A stretch of DNA of 21,711 bases, taken from assembly GCA_003427395.1 (NCBI GenBank), contig BFEA01000006.1, positions 7,020,843 through 7,042,553 on the forward strand, written 5' to 3'. Origin of the DNA: Chara braunii. Taxonomy: Eukaryota; Streptophyta; Charophyceae; Charales; Characeae. Positions 1 to 8,297 of the stretch are shown here, piece by piece. The position numbers were made by a program, and so were the translations under genes. Every line of letters starts with the position of its first letter. Within the stretch, counting starts at the first letter, position 1. The notes below the pieces were generated by a model. It was not told the origin of the DNA, did not search any database, and saw nothing but the letters and a program-made list of their open reading frames with translations.

Positions 1-617
1 TTTACATAATCAATAACTCATTAAAAAAGTTTCAAAAAATAATAATTTTGTTTAGGCCCCGAAATAAAGTGAAAACAAAAAGTTAAAAGTGAAAAAAAAC
101 AAAATAATGACTTGGCGAGCACGTTTTGACACCCGCATCTTTGACGATTTTTAATGTTTTTTTGGCTTAGCAGAATGGCTTCAAATATTATAGGCGTGTA
201 GGTTACATCATAGAGAACTCACAAAAAAAAAATTCAGAAAACAAAACTTATTTTTAGGCCCCGAAACATTTTTTGGCGGGGGCCGAACCTGGAGGTGTTC
301 GGCCCCCGAATGGGACCCCGAACGCCCAAACGTTCGGGGGCCAGCCCGGGGGGCCCCGAACGTTCAGTCAGGTAACCCTGATAATAATTATATTGACATT
401 AAATTCACATCAACTCGTGCCATCAGCTTACCCGCTGACCTGCCAATCCCAAAAGTGCTATGGGAGCCTTTGAAAGGTTGTACAAAAGTTGGCGGGGGCG
501 TGGGTGTGACCAAACAGACGACATGTGAAACCCCATCCAGGAGAGCAAAATGGACAGAGCAACCTGAACCTGTATTATTGCGCAGGCGTCAGCAGTAGGA
601 TGGAATAAATGGGTTGA
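1..617. other. AT-rich flank of element A, no gene
   Basis: No credible gene is present. The first 250 bases are AT-rich with poly-A runs. The 14-base string TTTAGGCCCCGAAA occurs at 51-64 and again at 253-266. A GC-rich island of short inverted repeats lies at about 270-370. The short open frames here (273-473 plus, 423-743 minus) have no domain and low-complexity composition. The five bases just outside the LTR are GTTGA (613-617), a candidate target-site duplication that cannot be tested because the other end of element A is lost. It may be host spacer or a remnant of another repeat. Confidence 0.6.
316..365. repeat. GC-rich inverted-repeat island
   Basis: CCCCGAACG (316-324) and CGTTCGGGG (331-339) form a perfect 9-bp inverted repeat with a 6-base loop. 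A second CCCCGAACG (354-362) can pair with the same right arm, and GAACGTTC (358-365) is itself a palindrome. The island stands out sharply from the AT-rich sequence on both sides. Its function is unknown. It could be the tip of a non-autonomous element or a structured repeat. Confidence 0.6.
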
Positions 618-1311
618 TGTTGCATACCGTAAAGGTGCAGACCAGAACAAGAGCCGACCTCTCTCAGATAGTACAAGATAGCGCAGCGGAAGGCTGATAT
701 ACCAATGATCTGAACAATCAATGTTGCAATGCAGACCAAACATACATCATCATCATTCCATGGTGTGAAGGGGCCTGGCGCTCACACAGGAAGACTGCTC
801 CAGTCCCCAACCATACACAGACGAAGAAGAGGGGGTTTAGACGAAGAAGAGGGAAAGATGGGAATGTCGTCAACACCAAGTCTTCGGTACAGGTCCCAAA
901 TAATCCCTCGTCCAATGTCTCAATCCCAATGTGGAGTCTGGATCCAAATGTCGTCAAGTCCCAAAGTCACCAATCTCTCTCTCTCGTAGTCTGCAGATAT
1001 TGAGAAGTTAGGTAGCGAGAGGGTGAGGGAGAGATGGTGGACTTGTGAAGGTGGCGCCTTGTTGCAGGTACATCGAAGACGAAGCGGGAGCTATGGCGCC
1101 ACAGGTAAGTCTCCCTGGCCTGCGCCAACCATCTCTCTCTCTCCAACGCTACTCTAGCTCCAAATAGCGCCCAGCGCTGAAGACTACTGCTAACGCTACT
1201 CCTACGACTGCAGCGCTCCTCCAGAGTGCTGCTGCCGAATCCTGAAGACTGCCTGCTGCCTCCTGCACGTGAAGTGCCTGGGAAGTCCCTATGAACTACC
1301 TGCAGCCTGCA

Positions 1312-1345
1312 GGACGGGCCAGTCTTATATAGTGCTGGCCCGTCC
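1312..1345 (-). promoter_or_regulatory. LTR promoter of element A: TATA box inside a perfect inverted repeat
   Basis: CTATATAAG reads on the minus strand at 1332-1324. It lies in the 12-base centre of a perfect 11-bp inverted repeat, GGACGGGCCAG (1312-1322) and CTGGCCCGTCC (1335-1345). An LTR promoter is expected in this part of the LTR. Transcription would start some 25-35 bases downstream on the minus strand, near 1295. The TATA assignment is from sequence alone. Confidence 0.65.
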
Positions 1346-1514
1346 AGGAGACTGCTCTTGCCAATGCCAAAACGACCCTGGCGTTGAAGTTCAAACAAAG
1401 GTTGTCTTGAAAACAGGCCCAAAATGGCCTGTGCTAAAACTCTGGTCTGGTGCCTAAGTTTCAGGGCAGGTCGATCTTATGAGGGCCTGAAAATGGCCCT
1501 CCCTTTCAGGCTGA

Positions 1515-1712
1515 AAAAGACTCAGGGCCTGGAGGGCCCTGTTTTAGGCTGAAACGACACAGGGCCTGTAGGCCCTCGTTTTCAGGCTTTCAGGCTGAAA
1601 CGACAAAGGGCCTGTAGGCCCTTGTTTTCAGGCTTTCAGGCTGAAACGCCACAGGGCCTGTAGGCCCTTGTTTTCAGGCTTTCAGGCTGAAACGACACAG
1701 GGCCTGTAGGGC
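1515..1712 (-). repeat. 46-bp palindromic tandem repeat in the U3 of LTR A
   Basis: The near-palindrome GGGCCTGTAGGCCC starts at 1562, 1608 and 1654, and in part at 1700, giving a 46-bp period. A diverged copy starts near 1524. Each unit also carries TTTCAGGCTGAAACGAC-type sequence with TTTCAGGCTTTCAGG. Related but less regular units (GGGCCTACAGGCCC, GAAAGCCTGAAAA) occur at about 15500-15600 in the LTR of element D, so the repeat type is shared by the LTR family. Confidence 0.85.
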
Positions 1713-1769
1713 GCTTATTTTCCGTCTGGTCGGGCCCTGCAGGCCCATGTGGATGCATAGTATACCACA

Positions 1770-1782
1770 CCCCCCCCTCCTT
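1770..1782 (-). promoter_or_regulatory. Polypurine tract of element A
   Basis: On the minus strand AAGGAGGGGGGGG lies directly before the LTR start TGTGGTATAC and 12 bases after the pol stop (1797-1795). RNase H-resistant purine runs here prime plus-strand DNA synthesis. Element D has a nearly identical tract (15434-15446), which supports both LTR borders. Confidence 0.85.
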
Positions 1783-1794
1783 GAAAGACCGAGC

Positions 1795-3183
1795 TTACCT
1801 GCGAGGGCGAAGCTGTCTGTCGGAGGGAGGGACCAAGGTCCGGGTGGGAGGGACAGGTTGTGAAGCTTCTTTAGCTAACCTTTGTCGTTCGTAGCGAGCG
1901 TAGATCAGCGGTGCGGATGCTTTCAAATCTGCTCTTGAAATCCATCAAGTGTCGTCGGGATCGCATGCTTTGAAGGTAACTTTGTACTGTTGAGGCTTGC
2001 TGCCGTACTTGCAATCCGCGATGACGCGGTCAATTTCCTGATGACCATCCATAGATGGAGGGTCTTGCGATCGTCGGCCTGGGAAGACGTTGCTCTTAGC
2101 TGGTGTGTATGTCGCCAGCTTCGAGGCGTGAAAGATTGGATGGACCGTCATATGCGGGGGAATGTTGATCACAAATGAGGGGCTATCGGGCTCATCGCCC
2201 GCGGCTGATGTTACGGGCCATGGTCCAAACCACTTGGGGAGTAGTTTGCGCGAAACATCCTGTTCGAGTGCAAACTCTTCCGCGGAGACCCAAACCAGAT
2301 CACCGGCGCGGATGGGACATGGCATGCAACGCCTGTTGCCTTGCTGCTGCATGCGGACTTGAGCTTTTTGCATGTTTGCGCGGGCTTGAGCCAGCAATTC
2401 CCTGTACTTCCGAACGGAAGCGGGAGAGCAAGCAGCGTCTATGTCGGTTGGTCGTGGCAGGAGAAGATCAGCGAAGATACAACCTTCCCGGCCACCGTGG
2501 TGCAACTCGAATGGAGCCACGCGGATTGCCGGATGCAACGAAGTGTTGTAGGCGAACTTTATGTCGGGGAGGCGGTCAACCCAATCCTTCTGATCCGGAC
2601 GGATGAGCGTACGAAGCATCATTTGAGCGGTTTGATGTGCCCGCTCCGTTTGCTCGTCTGTCTGTGGATGCCGAGCTGAACTTGGTTTCATCTTGGTGCC
2701 GGATTCCTGCATGAGAGAAGTCCAGAATGCCGACATGAAACGAGTGTCGTGGTTGCTAATGATATCTTCCGGTACGCATTAGCTGCAAATCCAACCAGTG
2801 TGCAAGAGGCGCGCAAGTTCGGGAGCCGTGGCGTAGTACTTGCAAGGGAAAAACCGTGCGTACTTACTCAAACTGTCAACGACCTTGAGGATGTCGTCGT
2901 GCCCGAGGCAGTCGTGTGGAAACGGACCGGTTACGCCCATGGCAATGGAGAGGCCGGGTTCCCGTGGGATAGGCATCGGGCGCAATTCGCTGTAGGGATT
3001 GCGGTTGTGGGGCTTGCTTCGTCTGCAAACTTCGCAAGAGTCGCAATACCGAGTGACATCGGTAATGAGGTCGGGCCACCGGAATCGTTGTCGAAGTCGT
3101 GCACTATTACGATTGACTCCGAAATGGCCAGCAAGTCGCGAGTCGTGGTACTTACTGAGAAGGCGAGTCCGAAGACGACGGTC
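1795..3183 (-). pseudogene. Element A integrase with chromodomain-like tail, inactivated
   Basis: One continuous minus-strand frame, also shared with the RNase H upstream, is broken by three stops: TGA just after LLCVP (near 3184), TAA after TGWICS (near 2779) and TGA after DPDDT (near 1945). The N-terminal zinc domain keeps its His residues (YHDS, GHFG) and C-x2-C (CDSC). In the catalytic core the first Asp of the DITGP-type motif is Gly (MGVTGPFP), the second Asp is Asn (SNHDTR), and only the Glu of QTER remains. The core is followed by a GDLVWVSAEEF / KLLPKWFGPWPV SH3-like region, then a chromodomain-like tail that ends at 1795 just before the polypurine tract. The loss of two catalytic acids, apart from the stops, shows it is dead. 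Identity as a Ty3/gypsy integrase is firm. Confidence 0.9.
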
Positions 3184-4165
3184 TCATGGGACACACAATA
3201 AGTCCTTGCCTTGCGAGTGGAGAAGCAAGTACCCGTTGACGATGCGATAATGGCTGGTTGGCGGGTGATCCGAAGATAGCAGCGCGTAGAGCGTGGCGAA
3301 ATCCGGATCGGACTCATAGCCCCGGATGAAGTGCCGCTGGAGTTCCTCGTTGAACGCAGAGGCATGGTGTGTCATAGCACAAAGATCGGGTCTTCGCGAG
3401 AGTGCATCTGCTGCGCCATTGGAGAGGCCGACGAGATGTTTCAGTGTGAAGTCAAATTGGTCGATGAAGTACATCCATCGCCCGATCGTGCTGCTCATTG
3501 TATCCTGCGTCTTGTAGTAGGTCAACGGGTTGTTGTCAGTGACCCATGTGAACCTATGACGCCCGAGGAGGAAGTGCCGCCAGCGCTTGTGAGCCATCAC
3601 GAACGCGAGTAGCTCCTTCTTCCTTGCATCATCAAGTGAGTTGATGGGAGGCACTTTGTGGCTGAAATACTCCACGGGGTGCCAATCGTCGCCGTCGTGT
3701 TGTTCCAAGACTGCCCCAATGACATAGCCGGAAGCATCAATCGTGACTCTCGTTGGCAAGGTGGGGTCGTAGATGCTAAGGACGGGTGCCATGAGCATGG
3801 TCGTCTTGAGTGTTTGGAATGACCGTTGCTCGTAGTCGTCGAATACGAATGGCACCGTTGGTGATTGTAGTCTCGTCAATGGTGCGGCGATTCTTGAGTA
3901 GTTGATAGTAGCCCGCCAACCCCATGAATGAGCGAACGTCCGTGGTGTTAGTGGGCTCGGGCCATATGTGGATGGCCTCAATCTTGTCCGCAAGTGGACG
4001 AATGCCTTGCGGAGTCACATAATGTTCCAAGTACTCCAGATCTTGCCGCGCAAATTCACATTTGTTGTGGTTGGCTTTGTAGTTGTGCTTGTCGTAGCCG
4101 CTCCAAAACAATGCGCAGGTGCTCCACATGCGCGTCGAAACTCCGACTGTACACCCAGATATCAT
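3184..4165 (-). pseudogene. Element A RT connection region and RNase H
   Basis: After a frameshift near 4083 the RT thumb/connection continues (NKCEFARQDLEYLEHYVTP, then RSFMGLAGYY). A second shift near 3890 leads into a clean RNase H frame running from about 3993 to 3184. RNase H acidic residues are all visible: TIDAS, KKELLAF, VTDNNPL and AADALSR. The domain would degrade genomic RNA in RNA/DNA hybrids. It is followed by the HYRI...LLCVP linker before integrase, and the TGA at 3184 separates the two. The RNase H domain itself is uninterrupted, unlike its neighbours. It is the nearest relative in this window of the RNase H of element D at 13500-13880. Confidence 0.88.
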
Positions 4166-4904
4166 CGAGGTAGATGAGTACGAATCTATTCAGCATGTGT
4201 CGGAACTCTGTTGCCATAGCCACTTGGAATGTGGTCGGGGTATTCGTAAAGCCAAAAGGCATAACTAGCCATTCTAAATGCCCATATCGCGTCTTCAACG
4301 CGGTCTTGTAGCGGTCCTCCTGCCGGATCTCGAGTTGGTGATATCCCGATTTGAGGTCAAGCTTGGGGAAGAACTTGGCGCCGCCCAGCCGTTCGAGGAG
4401 GTTGTCGATGCGCGGAAGAGGGTCAGCTTTCTTTACGGTTTGCGCGTTGAGCTTGCGATAATCGATGCACAACCGCAAATCCTTGCTCTTTTTCCGGACG
4501 AAGAGAACGGGCGCGCCGTATGGCGAAGAGTTAGGCCAAATCGGGCCTTTCTCAAGAAGGTCGTCGAGTTGTGCCCGTAGCACACTTAACTCTTCCTCGC
4601 TCATGCGGTAGATGCAACTACGCGGAGGTACGGTCCCGGCCTCGAGGATGATCTCGTGGTGGATGGGCCGATCCGGTACTACTCCGTCCGGGGCTTCGAA
4701 CACGTCGCCATAGGCGTTGAGAAGCTCGGTGATGTGTGGATCTGTCGATGCGTTCGTCCGTCGATGAGATGCCATGGGTCGGGAGGGCGTGGAGAAAACA
4801 CAGACCCATCTCCTTGATGTCGTCTCGGGTGATGGAAGCTCGAATGCTCGCGGCGGACACCATGTGCCTGCTGATCGAAGGGTGAGGTGGAGGCACCGTG
4901 CATG
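4056..4904 (-). pseudogene. Element A reverse transcriptase, core domain open
   Basis: A 239-codon open frame (4775-4056) contains the RT core: [38 protein letters not shown] with the first catalytic Asp, MPFGFTNTPTTFQ, and an intact YLDD ([13 protein letters not shown]). The N-terminal approach (SITRDDIKEMGLCFLHALP) is in another frame at about 4896-4790, so a frameshift lies near 4780. The frame ends near 4056 by a further shift inside the thumb. The usual GW(I/L)RPS is GPIWPNSS here, a sign of decay. The function would be RNA- and DNA-templated DNA synthesis in the virus-like particle. Homologous to the RT of element C and more distantly to that of B. Confidence 0.9.
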
Positions 4905-5019
4905 GGACTAGTACTCCATTTCGGTCACAATTGTGAACGGTGCGGCTCTAGAAGTTCACCGGGTGGTCCTCGCTTTGCAACCATGACATGCCCAAAACCA
5001 TGTCGAATTGAGTGTCCAA

Positions 5020-5133
5020 AAGGACACAGCCTCCCTTGCATGCAGGGCAAAGTACACGGGGACGGAATCAATGTACAAGGACACAACCTCGCTTGCATGC
5101 AGGGCAAAGTACACGGGGACGGAATCAATGCAC
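5020..5133. repeat. 57-bp tandem duplication in the protease of element A
   Basis: Copies are 5020-5076 and 5077-5133 and differ at about four bases (AAGGACACAGCCTCCCTTGC against AAGGACACAACCTCGCTTGC, and the last codon). Since 57 is a multiple of three, the unit adds 19 residues in frame. Elements B, C and D show no such unit at this place, so it arose in this copy or its recent lineage. Confidence 0.9.
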
Positions 5134-5804
5134 CTGTCGATTGACTTGTGCGTTTGACCGTCGGCCAACGTGACTTGCGTGGGCTGCGACTTCCTCCGAC
5201 GCGTGGCCTAAGGCCAGCGCATACCATAAAGTCTTGGCTCATATAGTTGCGAGTAGCTATGCAATCGATCAAAGCGCTGCAGGTCGCCTCTCCGATCTGA
5301 ATGTGTATGTACAGCAATGATGCGTCGTTGTTGTCGTACCGTTGTGTCTTCAACTCGTGGTCGATCTTCGCAACGTAGTCGTGAAGGTCAACAACCTCTA
5401 TTCCGACGTCCATCAATGGAGTTGGTACTGAAGTGTGCAAGTAATCTCGCAATTGTGCCATGAGCACGTTGCAATGCGGTTTCGGCAATCGATCGGTCGG
5501 GGAAGGGGCATCAATTGGATCCGCGAACATCAAAGGGTCGAGTCTAACAAGTCTTGACCATGGCGTCAAATCCCCGGCGAAAGTTGGCGGCGAAGCTTAC
5601 GAATCGGTTGTCGATGATGGTGAAATTGTGCATGCGGTGGATTATTGCACGTGAAGTGGCTGGTCCAATGGTGGGACCAAGTGGACAACGTAATCCTCGT
5701 AAGTGAACCGAGGACTCGTGACATCTGCATTCTCCCCAAATGTGTAGGAGGCTGCTAGCAAGGCGACCGTATCTAGCGGAGTGAGAGGTGGAGTCGCCTC
5801 ACCT

Positions 5805-5837
5805 CCCGCGCAACTCAGTTTCCGGAGTTGATGCGGG
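5805..5837 (-). other. Hairpin at the gag/pol overlap of element A
   Basis: CCCGC (5805-5809) plus CAACTC (5811-5816) pair with GAGTTG (5825-5830) plus GCGGG (5833-5837), leaving an 8-base loop and a small internal bulge. The hairpin starts one base beyond the gag stop (minus strand TGA at 5841-5839). Element C has the matching AACTC-N8-GAGTT at 19706-19723. No canonical slippery heptamer is seen upstream in A. Confidence 0.55.
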
Positions 5838-5838
5838 G

Positions 5839-7424
5839 TCAAACATCCTCCTTGCCTTGATCCTGGCATTGGGAGGTCTTGTGCTTGGTGCTGTTGCACC
5901 AATAGCAGCAGCCATACCGGCTGCGCCACTTGTATTCTGCCTTAGTCAAGTTAAACTTGACCCGTGGTGCTGGCTGTCCGTTTCTGGCTGGCAATGCGGT
6001 TTTCGCCTTCCCTTTTCCACGGGAGTTGTTGTTGCTTCGCGGCTGGACAACGGCCACCTGATCTCCCTCACGTGATGCTAAGGTGGTTGCCGGGTCTTCC
6101 ACAATGTTGTCCGGTTGGACTGCAGCGACATGCTGCGGACGTGGACCAAATTTTCCCTTCTTCACATAGGCTGGCTGCCACGCTGACTTCTCCTGTGCAG
6201 CAGCCCGGTTGGTCTTGATGATCTCTCGCGCCTTGTCGATAAATTCGGCAAAGGTCGTGTACTGCTCACGATCACCCAGTGCGAGGCTGAAGGCGGCACA
6301 CGATCGGTTGTAGAAGTCTCGGCGCAGATGTGAAAATGGCAACTCGAGATTGAGCGTTGCCACGATCTTTTGCCATTTCATGAGCCAATCCCGTATCGGT
6401 GTGTTGCCTTGGGTCATGGTGAAGAGGCGGGTGATGGCGAGCGTCGGGGCGTCATCAACGATGAACCGCTTCTTCCATTCTCTCGTCATATCTTTCCAGG
6501 AGATCTTCTTGTATAAATGGTTGACCTGGACGTCGTAGATGGTTGCCATGTGGCATCCACCCTTGACGTTGAGGAACAGCGCCGAGATGAACAAGTATTC
6601 GGGGACCTCGTGAATCCCAAGCTCCCTTGTAAAGTCGTCCCACCAGACGACTGGGTCCTGATGCGTATAGTCGTGAAACTTCTCGATTTGGAACGTCGGC
6701 ATCTTGTAGTGCTTTGATCCACTGGTGCTGCGATCGTTGTCGGGCGGCTGGTGCAGCTGCATGAGTTCGGTCTGCAAGGTGCCGAGCTGCTCACTGATGG
6801 TGGCTGGTGCGGCGAAGGTGCTGATGTCGCCGAGCATTGCGACTACATGGTCAACTCGTTGCTGCAACTGCCGGGTTGAGGGTACACTGCTGGACTCGCC
6901 AGCATCTGGTCTTGGTGCGGCTTGCTCCAAGTCCTGTACACGGGAATGAAGTGTCCGTGTAGCATCCTCGTGCAGATCCTTGTGGTTCTGCACTGTCTGT
7001 CGGAGATTCGCCAGTTCCTGGTGTTGTTTCTCTAACTCGGACTGCAGGTGGTTACAATTGTAAACCAACCGGGTCACGAGTTTGGAGAGGAACTCCTTGT
7101 GCTGCTCTTCCGGTGTCGCATCGTCGTTGTCCTCAGCTGGTTCAAAATGCCAAAACTGGAGCCTTTCGAGCTGGCGGTTTCGTGTTGCTATCGCAGATCT
7201 TGGGCCTCCTTGCGGCGTGTCTGGGTATCTGTGTCTGCTTCGGCCTGAAGCCGCTACTTTTCAGCTGCTGCCCCTGCTTCAGCCTGTAGGCGGGCTGCCT
7301 CGGCTGCCGCCTGGCGCTGTACCTCAGCCTCGATCAGTGCGAGCTGAGCTAGAAACCGCTGATGGTACTCGTCAATGGACTCGCCGGCCAGTTGACCTGT
7401 CATGCCCAATGATGAACCCGTCAT
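5839..7424 (-). pseudogene. Element A gag, 5' end broken
   Basis: The likely start is the ATG at 7424-7422 in a strong context (GCCACCATGA). The N-terminus is Ala/Gln/Glu-rich and helical (QLALIEAEVQRQAAAEAARL). It has a TAG at 7256-7254 (codon 57), a second TAG near 7190 and a frameshift close by. From 7077 a 412-codon frame is open to the TGA at 5841-5839. It holds a coiled-coil stretch (QSELEKQHQELANLRQ), the gypsy Gag core (YKMPTFQIEKFHDY ... VVWWDDF ... IRDWLMKWQKIVATL) and a perfect zinc knuckle C-x2-C-x4-H-x4-C (CYWCNSTKHKTSQC) at the C-terminus. Gag forms the particle and packages RNA. It is homologous throughout to the gag of element C. Confidence 0.88.
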
Positions 7425-8025
7425 GGTGGCAGGGCACTGCAGACGTTGGTACTGCTATTGTCGTGGCAGTGCTGACGTGGAATTGTTGCTGACGTGGCAC
7501 TGCTACTGTCGTGGCACTACTGACGCTGCACTGCCGCTGACGTGGCACTGTGTAACCGGGAATGCAGGCAAAGAGTTGGGTGGGAGGGAAAACGCGGGAA
7601 GGTAATCAACCAACTGTACTTTCCTCCTGATTCTAATCAACAGAATAAAATAAAAATAAAAAATAAAAGAAGAGGATCACCCCCCCCTTTTTTTCTTTTT
7701 TTTTTGTATAGCTGTCTATCTGCTATGAGTGAGGCATTTCAGAGGAGTACTATGAGAGAGAAATAGACTGGAGGTTCCCATTTGCGAGAAGAATAGATCC
7801 AGTCCGAGAATATGACAACCTCCCTAGTTCCCCTAAATGCCCAGAGTAAAACAGAAAACGAAATGCTAATATCCGAAGTTGCGAAAAAGAGAAAACAATT
7901 GCAGAGATTTCACGAAGTCCTTCTTGATTTACTAATAACAATCAATCAGTCAATCAATCAATCAACAATCAGAAGATCAAGCAAGCTGGCTACTTGATTG
8001 GGCGGATCCTCTGATTGAGAGGTAA
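7425..8025 (-). other. Leader of element A with ACGTGG repeats and simple repeats
   Basis: This is the 600-base untranslated stretch between primer-binding site and gag. At 7440-7550 an irregular array of GTGGCACTG-type units carries TGACGTGG at 7473, 7490 and 7538, a G-box/ABRE-like core. At 7645-7710 there are A-rich and C8/T-rich runs, and at about 7945-7972 a CAAT(C)-type simple repeat. Short open frames here (e.g. 7750-7941 minus) have no recognisable domain. The leader would hold the packaging signal, which cannot be located from sequence alone. Confidence 0.65.
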
Positions 8026-8037
8026 GCTCCGATACCA
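8026..8037 (-). promoter_or_regulatory. Primer-binding site of element A
   Basis: Minus strand TGGTATCGGAGC lies three bases inside the 5' LTR end (GGTATGCGACA). It matches the plant initiator tRNA-Met type site TGGTATCAGAGC except for G in place of A at position 8. Element C has the same variant. A G here can still wobble-pair with the tRNA U. The site fixes the element's direction and LTR border. Confidence 0.85.
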
Positions 8038-8040
8038 AAC

Positions 8041-8296
8041 TGTCGCATACCGTAAAGGTGCAAACCAGAACAAGAACCGACCTCTCTCACATAGTACAAG
8101 ATAGCGCAGCAGAAGGCTAATATACCAATGATCCGAACAATCAATGTTGCAATGCAGACGAAACATACATCATCATCATTCCATGGTGTGAAGGGGCCTG
8201 CCACTCACAGAGGAAGAATGCGCCAGTCCCCAACCATACACAGACGAAGAAGAGGGGAGTTAGATGAAGAAGAGGGAAAACTGGGAATGTCGTCAA
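8041..8296 (-). repeat. 5' LTR remnant of element A
   Basis: The 256 bases align gap-free with 618-873 of the 3' LTR with about 18 differences. Only the inner (R/U5) end is kept. At 8297 similarity stops and element B begins. The promoter half of the LTR is absent, so this copy cannot be transcribed from its own 5' LTR. Confidence 0.92.
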
Positions 8297-8297
8297 G

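Larger units (their letters stand above)
618..1769 (-). repeat. 3' LTR of element A
   Basis: About 1152 bp. On the minus strand it begins TGTGGTATAC directly after the polypurine tract and ends GGTATGCAACA at 618. The ends form an imperfect terminal inverted repeat with the usual TG...CA. The outer 256 bp match the 5' LTR remnant at 8041-8296. Inside, in element direction, are a palindromic 46-bp tandem repeat (about 1712-1515), a TATA box in an inverted repeat (1345-1312), CT/GA-rich tracts near 970-990 and 1130-1142, and the R/U5 part. A 151-codon open frame across 967-1422 runs through the promoter and is not taken as a gene. Confidence 0.88.
4905..5865 (-). pseudogene. Element A N-terminal pol and aspartic protease, inactivated
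   Basis: The frame starts in the -1 frame relative to gag, overlapping its end, as in element C. It runs through LLTPLDTVALLA-like sequence, with a TAA near 5642 and another stop near 5595, into the protease: LLYIHIQIGEATCSALIDCIATRN. Element C has DCGAS here, so the Gly of the active-site triad is Ile. A frameshift near 5190 moves the flap region to another frame, where a 57-bp tandem duplication repeats DSVPVYFALHA. The second protease motif (LGMSWL in C) is destroyed (FWACHG). It would normally release Gag and Pol products. It is not functional in this copy. Confidence 0.82.
618..8296 (-). mobile_element. Element A: degenerate Ty3/gypsy retrotransposon, 5' LTR truncated
   Basis: Read on the minus strand the order is 5' LTR remnant (8296-8041), primer-binding site, leader, gag, protease, RT, RNase H, integrase, chromodomain-like tail, polypurine tract, 3' LTR (1769-618). 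RNase H before integrase is the Ty3/gypsy order. The two LTRs align without gaps over 256 bp (618-873 against 8041-8296) with about 18 mismatches by eye, so the insertion is old. The 5' LTR stops abruptly at 8296, where element B begins. Coding regions carry several stops, frameshifts and an internal duplication, so the copy cannot move by itself. The missing outer 5' LTR (about 900 bp, counterpart of 874-1769) is not seen in this window. Confidence 0.93.

Noticed and set aside
967-1422. 151-codon minus-strand open frame in LTR A
   Set aside because: It spans the TATA box and inverted repeat, has Ser/Arg-rich low-complexity translation and no domain. It is best explained as LTR sequence.
1515-1712. 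CRISPR-like regular repeats
   Set aside because: The 46-bp units are contiguous tandem repeats without unique spacers, inside a plant-type LTR.
2749-3201. 150-codon plus-strand open frame
   Set aside because: It is antisense to the well-supported integrase of element A, which has clear motifs.
7645-7710. Poly(A) tail of a LINE or SINE
   Set aside because: The A-rich and C/T-rich runs are interrupted simple repeats inside the leader of element A, with no LINE coding sequence or target-site duplication.
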